From contig VIRR01000484.1 of the NCBI GenBank assembly GCA_008638375.1, forward strand, positions 86,511-150,510: a stretch of DNA of 64,000 nucleotides, written 5' to 3'. Positions 56,721-64,000 of the stretch are shown here, in pieces; position 1 is the first letter of the stretch; every line of letters starts with the position of its first letter. The notes under the pieces are model-generated. The model ran no database searches, was not told the origin of the DNA, and worked only from the letters and a program-made list of their open reading frames with translations. Made by a program: the position numbers and the translations under genes. The DNA comes from Nyssa sinensis. Lineage: Eukaryota; Streptophyta; Magnoliopsida; Cornales; Nyssaceae.

Positions 56721-57891
56721 TAACTAAAATAATTAATTAATTTAATTAATTAAATATGCCAAAATGGCCCGAAGTCCAAATTAAACAAATCATTAGTGTT
56801 TTCTTCATGTCTCGGGCATTCTAAATCCAACGATGAGGTCCGTTTTGCGAGGTGAGGTCCCAAAAAATAAAAGACCCGTAGGAACACCAAGAATGACCAA
56901 AATGCCCCTGAGTCAAAGACTAGTCAAACGAACCCCGATTAAAAAAAAAGAACAGTGGATTCTTATTATTTAGAATATTATAAACCCAACGGTAGAGTCT
57001 GATTTATGAAAAGATGCCTCGAGAACTAGGAACCCGTGAAAGTGCAAAATGACCATTTTGCCCTTTTTAGTACAAATGTCCAAATTGAACTCCGCAAAAG
57101 CCTAAACTGACTCTGTTCAACATTTCAAATCCAATTGTAGGGTCCATTCAAATAAAAGAGATACCAAGATTAAAGAGGCATAAAATTTGATGAATAGCAT
57201 AAATCATGTGAACTATAAACTGAGACATATTTTTTAATCTTAGGAGCACTGAAGGGAAATGAGAAGACTGTTTGACTATCTTAGGCAGATATGATAGAGG
57301 GACTGCATCCTCATTGATTAGTTTGACTACACAGCGAGCACGACCTCTTAGGGTTGAGATCAACCCATCCAAGTATGATATTTTGCTAAGTAAGGAATAT
57401 TATTAAGTTAGGAATGATTTGCATGTTGATTGAATGAATCATATGTTTATCTAATGTTAGAAATTCACATAAGGAATGTTGCTTTAAAAAGAAACCTTGA
57501 GTAGATTGTTTATGTTGCTTATGTGTTTCTTGTTGCTTTATGGAGGTGTGATTCGTTCTATGTGTTGGTGTTGTACGTGATTTATGTTTTTAGAGAGTTG
57601 TTAAGATTGTGAACACATAACTTGAGTATGTATTTATGTTAATTATGTATTGTATACTTTCATGTGGAAGAGGTTTTATAATTCAGATGCTGTGATTGCT
57701 GTAAGTGGAATACATTGTTTAAGGGCATGCTCCATGTGCTGGTAAATTGCTTATTTGAGATTGTATTATTGTATGGTGGAATCAAGGCATATTGGCATGG
57801 TGTGATTCATTGAAAGCATAGTATGGATTGAGTATGTGGTGCTATGTATAATGAAGGTGTAGATCCTGTGGTGAAAGACCCAAAAATTGGA

Positions 57892-58075
57892 CATTGTATT
57901 GGTACTCAGGTTCCATCGGATGTGTTCCGAAAACGAGACGTTGTATTGGTACTCAGGCTCCATCAGATATGTTCCAAAAATGAGACGTTGCGTTGGTGCC
58001 TAGAATCCAACGGATGTGTTCCGTGAACGGGTGTTGGTACTTAGGATCCATCGGATGTGTTTCGAAAATGAGACA
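57892..58075 (+). repeat. Four-unit tandem array of 43-48 bp inside copy C
   Basis: Unit: attggtactcaggttccatcggatgtgttccgaaaacgagacgttg with variants. Copies A and B have one unit here and copy D has about two (59630-59720). Confidence 0.85.
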
Positions 58076-58650
58076 TAAGTGTGGCATAGAGTTGACATAG
58101 AGTTAACATGCGTGTAATATAGAGTTTTGTGGGTGTGTCACTCACATTTTCATTACATTGTATTAAAGAATTCATGGATGTGGTATAGAATTTGTATGAT
58201 TGTGTGATGAATCTTGTTAATGCATTGTATGGATGAATTGGATGGCATGTAGGTTATAATTGTGCATGTAGATATAAATGTACACTTGCACATGTCACAC
58301 CTTAATTTTGTTCCTTGCATTAAGATTATATTATATCAGTAGTTGAGCTGACCCATTCCTAGGATAACATATTATAGATGACGCTACCGGCACTTGAGAC
58401 TTGAGGAAGTCTTGCAGAGTGGAGGAGATATGAGCTTAGAGGGACAGTTGGCCCGTGAGGGCATATTTTGTGATGTAGGGCTTAAGCCTGAATGACATAT
58501 TGAATATTTTTATTGATTGTGCTTTACATGGATGTACATTGAAGGAAATGAATGTAAGTTTCAGTTGAATCCGTTAGATTGTCCTTTATTTTATTTTCTT
58601 TTAGTTTCGTTACACTCATCCCCGGGTTCGTGGAAATTCGAGGCATGACA

Positions 58651-58770
58651 ACATGGTATCAGAGCCTAGGTTCGAATACCTAGGGACAGTGGGAGAAAGT
58701 TTAGACCTTAAGTTATTTAGACTAGCTTGGGTGGTACGTTTTATGTGCACATGTTGCATTGGTGTGCACG
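58651..58770 (+). mobile_element. Internal fragment of copy C with primer binding site
   Basis: TGGTATCAGAGC at 58654-58665 is complementary to initiator Met tRNA. About 100 bp of leader follow, and copy D then begins in the opposite orientation. No gag start is reached. Confidence 0.75.
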
Positions 58771-61700
58771 TGTCACGCCCCGAATTTCCAACCAAACCCG
58801 GGGACGCGACTAAAGTGAAATAAAAGAAGAAAATAAATAGACGAATAAATAAATAAATGCCAATTTAACTGATTTAGATACAAGCCTACATACATTCCCG
58901 TTTTAAAAAAATTTCGGCAAAACCTCCTTTGTTTTTCGAGCCTTTTTCCCCCTGATAATCACAATACATCATATATATACAAACACATCACAATCCATCC
59001 TCACTCGATGGCCACAACTTTATCAAAGTTAAATATACATCGCCTACTTATACAACCGAAGACAATTAAATAGATACACACGCACATACGTTCACTTCGG
59101 TCAATATATATATATACATGTCTTTGGGCTTAAGCCCGTACATCATAATACATGCCTCACGGGCCAAATATCCTTCTAAGTTCGGGTCTCCTCCACTCTG
59201 TGAGACTTCCTCAAGTCTCAGGTGCCTGGAGTGTCATCTGAAAAATGTTGCCCACGAATGGGTCAGCTCAACTGCTGGTATGATACAATGCTAATGCAAG
59301 GAACAAAATGTAAGGCGTGGCATGTGCAAGTGTACATTTATCTCTATATGCCTTCTAAATCATCTATACATGGCAAGAATAACAATCCACATGCCTTCCA
59401 CATCATTTATGCAATATAACGACAATAATCCGCATGCTTTCCAAATCATGCACACCACATAATGGTAATGAATCCATATGCCATCCAATTGTCCATGCAA
59501 TGTAATGACAATGCACATGAACCACCCACACAACTCTATGCCACATGAGAATGCATATGAAACACTCACACAACTCTATTTCACATCCATGTCCACTCTA
59601 TGCATGTCATGTCAACACCATGCATGTCATGTCTCGGTTTACGGATCGCTCCCGATGGGTACCCGAGTAACCAACACCTGTTCACGGATCGCTCCCGTTG
59701 GGTCGCAGGCACCAATGCAATGGCCAATTTTGGGTTTTTCACCACAGGATCTACACCTTCATAATGCACAGCGCCTCGTGCTCAACCCACACTATGTCAT
59801 CAATGAATTACACTATGCCAAATGTCATGGTTCCACCATGCAATGCCACAATCTCAACAGAACATTTCTTGCCAACCCGTGCAGTATGCTTTCAATAATG
59901 CAGCATATTTAAAGCAACAATATCATCCAAATCTCAAAACTTCTTCCACAAGCCTGTATGCCATGAGCAGTCAAATTAAACACATGCTCGATTCACACAT
60001 TCACAATCTCATTAAGTCACAAAGAACACATAACTCCATAATGCACCAATATATCAAACTATCGCACCTTCCCAAACATATGATACAGCAACACGAATGT
60101 AAGCCAAAACATAATAATCCAAACTCAGAAGTACGATCCATCTTCACTATAGCAACAAATTATAAAACAATTCAAAGCACATATCAGAGTACATAAGTTG
60201 TCAATTCTAGGTTCTTCAAGCAGTTATATTCTACATGATTCCCTAATCATCAAATCAACACATGTACAAATCAATCAACATGCAAATCATTCCTAAACTT
60301 ACTCCTATTCCTTACTTAGCAAAATATCATACCTGATACGGTTGGTCACAACCCTAGTAAGTTGTGTCCTCTATGCAGTCCAACCAATCAGTGAACAACT
60401 CAGTCCTCCTACTATGTCGGTCTAGGAAGTCAAGTCGCCTTCTCCTTCCCCTTCAGAGTTCCTAAAATTCACAAATTATATCTCGATATGTTACTCTATG
60501 ACATTATGCTATTCATCAAATTTTATGTCTCTTTATGATTGGTATCTCTTTTACTCAAACCAACTTTACCATTGAATCCGGGATGCCGAACAAAATCAAT
60601 CTAGGTTTTCATGGAATTTAATTTGGACATTTGTACTAGCAAGGGCGAAACGGTCATTTTAGTGTTCCTATGGGTCTTTTATTTTTCAGAACCTGGCCTC
60701 GCAAAACAAACCTCACCATTGGATTCAGAATGCCCGACACACAAAGAAAACACTAATGACTTGTTTATTTTGGACTACGGGTCATTTCGACACATTAAAT
60801 TAAATTAATTTAATTAACTTGTAAATAATATATATATATATATATATATGCACAACAGATACCACGGCTAGTGTTAAATCATTGCATTTAGACCTCACGT
60901 CTAATAAAACTTTATGTTTCCTACTTTACTAATTCCTTACAACCACTACAAGGTAGACCTGCTACTTAAACAATTAAGACTTATCTTGGTCCAAGCGAGA
61001 TGTGTGTATTCAATGCTACAAATAGTGTAGTTCAAAATCAGGACATATGTTTGGCTAACCCAACTATATTAGTTCAGTACTAGCACAATGAAATGGAGGA
61101 AAATTAGCAGAACGCGCACTTGTTCTCCTAGGTATATTTCAAAATATTCAGAGCACAACTCAAGAACTCAGACCTCTTACAGCATACAGGTGATTACTAC
61201 TGAAATTTTAGAAATCATCGTTGCTGTCAATTTGTAATTAGATGATATAGACTCCAACCAACAGAAATTAAAATTAACAGCAGTTAATCGCTGTTGAAGG
61301 TAACCAATTCTGGATAGTTGCGTGTGGGAAAAATTGGTAGTTAGAAAATTCAAATTGTTGCACATCAATTGGTGAACCTATTAATAAAATGGAAGAGAGA
61401 ATGGCGCAGGGCAGAAGCAGTTTCTGCCATAGTAAAATAGTCGTTCGGGACAATTTCTCCAATCAAAGACTTACACTGAATTCATATATAGTAAATACAT
61501 ATAATCTGCAACGACAACGTTACCTCAGCATTTCTTTATATTAGTTATGACTGAACAGATTGTGGATTTCCTAAGCCGCAGCAGTGGGTAATAGGTTTGA
61601 GTTTAAATTAGACCTTGGTAATCATATAAAAGCAGTCCACTACTGGGACGTAATCAGGGAATTTCCATGATAGATTCAGTTCAGATCAGCTCACCGTTTG

Positions 61701-62935
61701 GGCGTGATCTGATTCTGAACTTCTGTACAACACTATATCTTCACACATCTCCACATATAATTTTACTAATTTAATCTCATGCTATATAAAGAATTCCATA
61801 GGCAGAATAATAATCAATCCATCATCAGTAGTTACAAGGACTAGGCACCATTTAAATAATTAGGAAGAAACACATGAAAATCCTTTAATATTGTTAAAAA
61901 CAGAATCTAGGATCAGAATTGGGAGTTCTGCCCCAATAAAGCTTTTCGTTATTTATTTAAAACTCAAATCAAATAAGCTGACAAAGACAGCCATATAAAT
62001 AAGCGAATCATCACAGCTTACCGTGATTGAATCAGAGAGAGAGAGAGACAGATCAAGGTCGTGAAGTTTCGGAACCTAACATCCTCCGAATTCAATTCCG
62101 GCCCCAAGAAACCCCTGCAATATCCATCCAACGCCACAGCCCAATCGTTCCAATACTTCTCCAAACACCCATCGTTCAGCCGCACGATCTATCTTCAGCC
62201 AGATCCCACTTACAGCACCATCACTGAACCCCCGTCGCAGCTACTGCCTGATCTCTCTACCCCGGTGTGCTGCCTACAACTGCACATCAGATCTTGAAAC
62301 ATCAGCTTCACTCAACTTGAAGCTCACTCACTGCTGGATCGATGCAACGGCTGCAACAAGTTTTTATGGCAGCCTCCAATCATCAACATCCCTCACAAAA
62401 TCCTCCAACTCAGTGCCATCTCCACTGTTTCAATCTATCACTCGGTTTCTCTCTTTTCTCTCTTTCCCTTTTCTCCATTTTTCTACTCCACCGCCCCTAC
62501 CTTATATTGGTTTCTTCCCCCCTTCTCAATTTCTCTCCAGCTTGCACCGCCACAACATAAGTACACACATTTTTTTTTTCACAATATATATAAATGGCCT
62601 TCCTGTTGCCACGTTACACAAACACACATATACATATATGCATACAATATTTCCTGCTTCTTTATTCTACTTTAAACACACACCATATATATATATATAC
62701 ACTTGAGATAGTATATATATATATATATATTATAATAAATAATTTATAACCACACATCACACATGCATCACTCATACACATTATTTCACTTTGTTTTATT
62801 ATGTTTTATTTCATTTGTTTTATTATTATTATCATCATTATTATCATTTAAAATAAATTAAAAGCAATTAAAAATTTAAGAAATTCAATTAGTGCTCCTA
62901 AAAAAAAAATCATTCTAAATTTTCAAGTCTTTACA
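58771..62935 (-). mobile_element. Full-length LTR of the long-LTR family, inverted (copy D), 4165 bp
   Basis: It starts TGTCACGCCCCGAATTTCC and ends TTTTCAAGTCTTTACA, both matching the reverse complements of copies A and C. It holds GGGCTTAAGCCC at 59126-59137, two units of the short tandem array near 59630-59720 and a CT-rich tract at about 62430-62540. Flanks GCACG and GTGAC do not match, so it is not a simple solo-LTR insertion. No protein-coding content is seen. Confidence 0.8.
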
Positions 62936-64000
62936 GTGACACACCTATGCACAACTCTATGCCACACCCATGTCTCGTTTACGGGTACTCCCCGATGGCT
63001 ACGGAGTACCAATGCAATGGCCAATTTTGGGTTTTTCACCACATGATCTACACCCTCATAATGCAAAGCACCACGTGCTCACCCACGCCATGTTCTCAAA
63101 GAATTCATCATATGCCAATATGCCAATGCAATCTCACTGAACATGGATCTCAATAATATAACATGCTCGGACAATAATAAATAAATCACCAGTCAGTTTC
63201 ATATACATGTATATCTCATGTGTTCATATATCATAATTCATGTTCTTCACTTTATTAAACTTGCAAGTAACACATAACATGTAAACAACCAATTCCAAAT
63301 AATCAGGTAAACACATTACAAACAAACATATACAGCATCCCAGTCATTCACAAATATTCCTAACTTAACTTCATTTCTAACACTAGCAAAACACCATACC
63401 TGATGGGTTGGTATCAACCCTAGAAGATCGTGCACTATATGTAACTGAACTGGCGGATGAAAATGCAGGAGATCAGATCGCCCCCTCCTGTCCTGTCAGT
63501 GTCCCTAAAAGTAGAAATTACAACTCAGTCTATTGTTATTTGAATTTATGCTATTCATCAAATTTTATGTCTTTGATTCATAAGTTTCTATTCTGCTAAA
63601 TTAAACTCTACCATTGGTTCTAGGACGTTGAAGAAAATAAGTTTAGGTTCTCGTAGAACTCAATTCGGACACCGGGGTTCCAAAGGGCAAAACAGTCATT
63701 TTGCACTTTACACGTGTCCTTACATTTCGTGACCTCTTTTCACAAATCGGACTCCACGGTTGAGTCCGGAATGTTCGAGATAATAAAATTTCACTATTTG
63801 TTTACCTAATTCGGAGTTCGTTTGACTGTGTTTCAATCTAGGGGCATTTTGGTAATTTTAAAGGTTACTGCGGGTCTTTTATTTTTCGGGACCCCGTCTC
63901 GTAAAACGGACCTCACCATTGGTCTCAGAAGGGTCGAGATAGTCAAAATACACTAATGACTTGTCCCATTTGGACTCCGGGATATTTTTGAATATTTAAT
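62936..64000 (-). mobile_element. Truncated copy of the long-LTR family running off the window (copy E)
   Basis: It begins at gtgacacacctatgcac, which corresponds to about 34755 in copy B, and follows copy B closely to the window end (for example gggttggtatcaaccctagaagatcg). The first 400 bp or so of the LTR are missing. Copies E and B are clearly closer to each other than either is to A, C or D. Confidence 0.85.

Larger units (their letters stand above)
54864..58650 (+). mobile_element. LTR of the long-LTR family followed by a primer binding site (copy C), 3787 bp
   Basis: It starts TGTAAAGATCAAATATTTTGG (matching the start of copy A) and ends TTCGAGGCATGACA. A primer site follows four bases later, so this is a 5' LTR in + orientation. 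It has GA runs at 55500-55530, a pair of tRNA-like modules at 56420-56720, a four-unit tandem array at 57892-58075 and the palindrome variant gggcttaagcct at 58478. The 5 bp before it are TTTAA; no matching duplication is found because the internal region is broken by copy D. Confidence 0.82.

Noticed and set aside
58766..62940. Target site duplication for copy D
   Set aside because: The adjoining 5-mers GCACG and GTGAC do not match, so no duplication is claimed.

Overview
This window is nuclear DNA from a flowering plant. It is AT-rich, has spliceosomal introns, and is packed with plant-type LTR retrotransposons, a hAT-type MITE, a Mutator-like transposase relic and many TA, CA and GA microsatellites. 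I cannot name the species; the repeat load suggests a dicot with a mid-sized or large genome. There are no prokaryotic genes, CRISPR arrays or rRNA genes.

The only recognisable host gene is a Raf-like serine/threonine kinase of the ATN1 type on the + strand. Its exons lie at 2170-2250 joined to 10404-10537, then 11424-11556, 22566-22761, 23961-24085 and 30446-30604. It looks dead. A Ty1/copia element sits inside coding exon 1 (5-bp target duplication), that exon has two in-frame stops, a Ty3/gypsy element sits 13 bp upstream of exon 3, and the last kinase exon(s) are not seen anywhere in the window.

Layout: 1-2169 is upstream sequence. 2251-10398 is a complete copia element on the minus strand, itself split by a 3.4-kb solo LTR (6153-9576). 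11758-22552 is a complete, young-looking Tat-type gypsy element on the minus strand, with gag, protease, RT, two RNase H domains and integrase. It also carries a three-exon gene on the opposite strand with its own TATA box. 22566-30604 holds the remaining kinase exons, with a 609-bp MITE in the fourth intron. 31-37 kb holds two copies of a long-LTR family. 37.2-40.1 kb and 43.6-50.0 kb are decayed relatives of the Tat element, with one more solo LTR of that family at 40698-41302. 52.1-54.5 kb is a decayed Mutator-like transposase. 54.9-64 kb holds three more copies of the long-LTR family in both orientations, one followed by a primer binding site.

The most interesting structures are in the Tat-type element. 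It has an antisense gene with its own promoter and introns, and a 20-unit tandem array lies between the two convergent transcription units. A protease/RT stop codon in a TMV-like readthrough context is kept in two of three related copies and recognisable in the third. Element ends were set by matching LTR termini and 5-bp target duplications by eye; identity and age statements are eye estimates.
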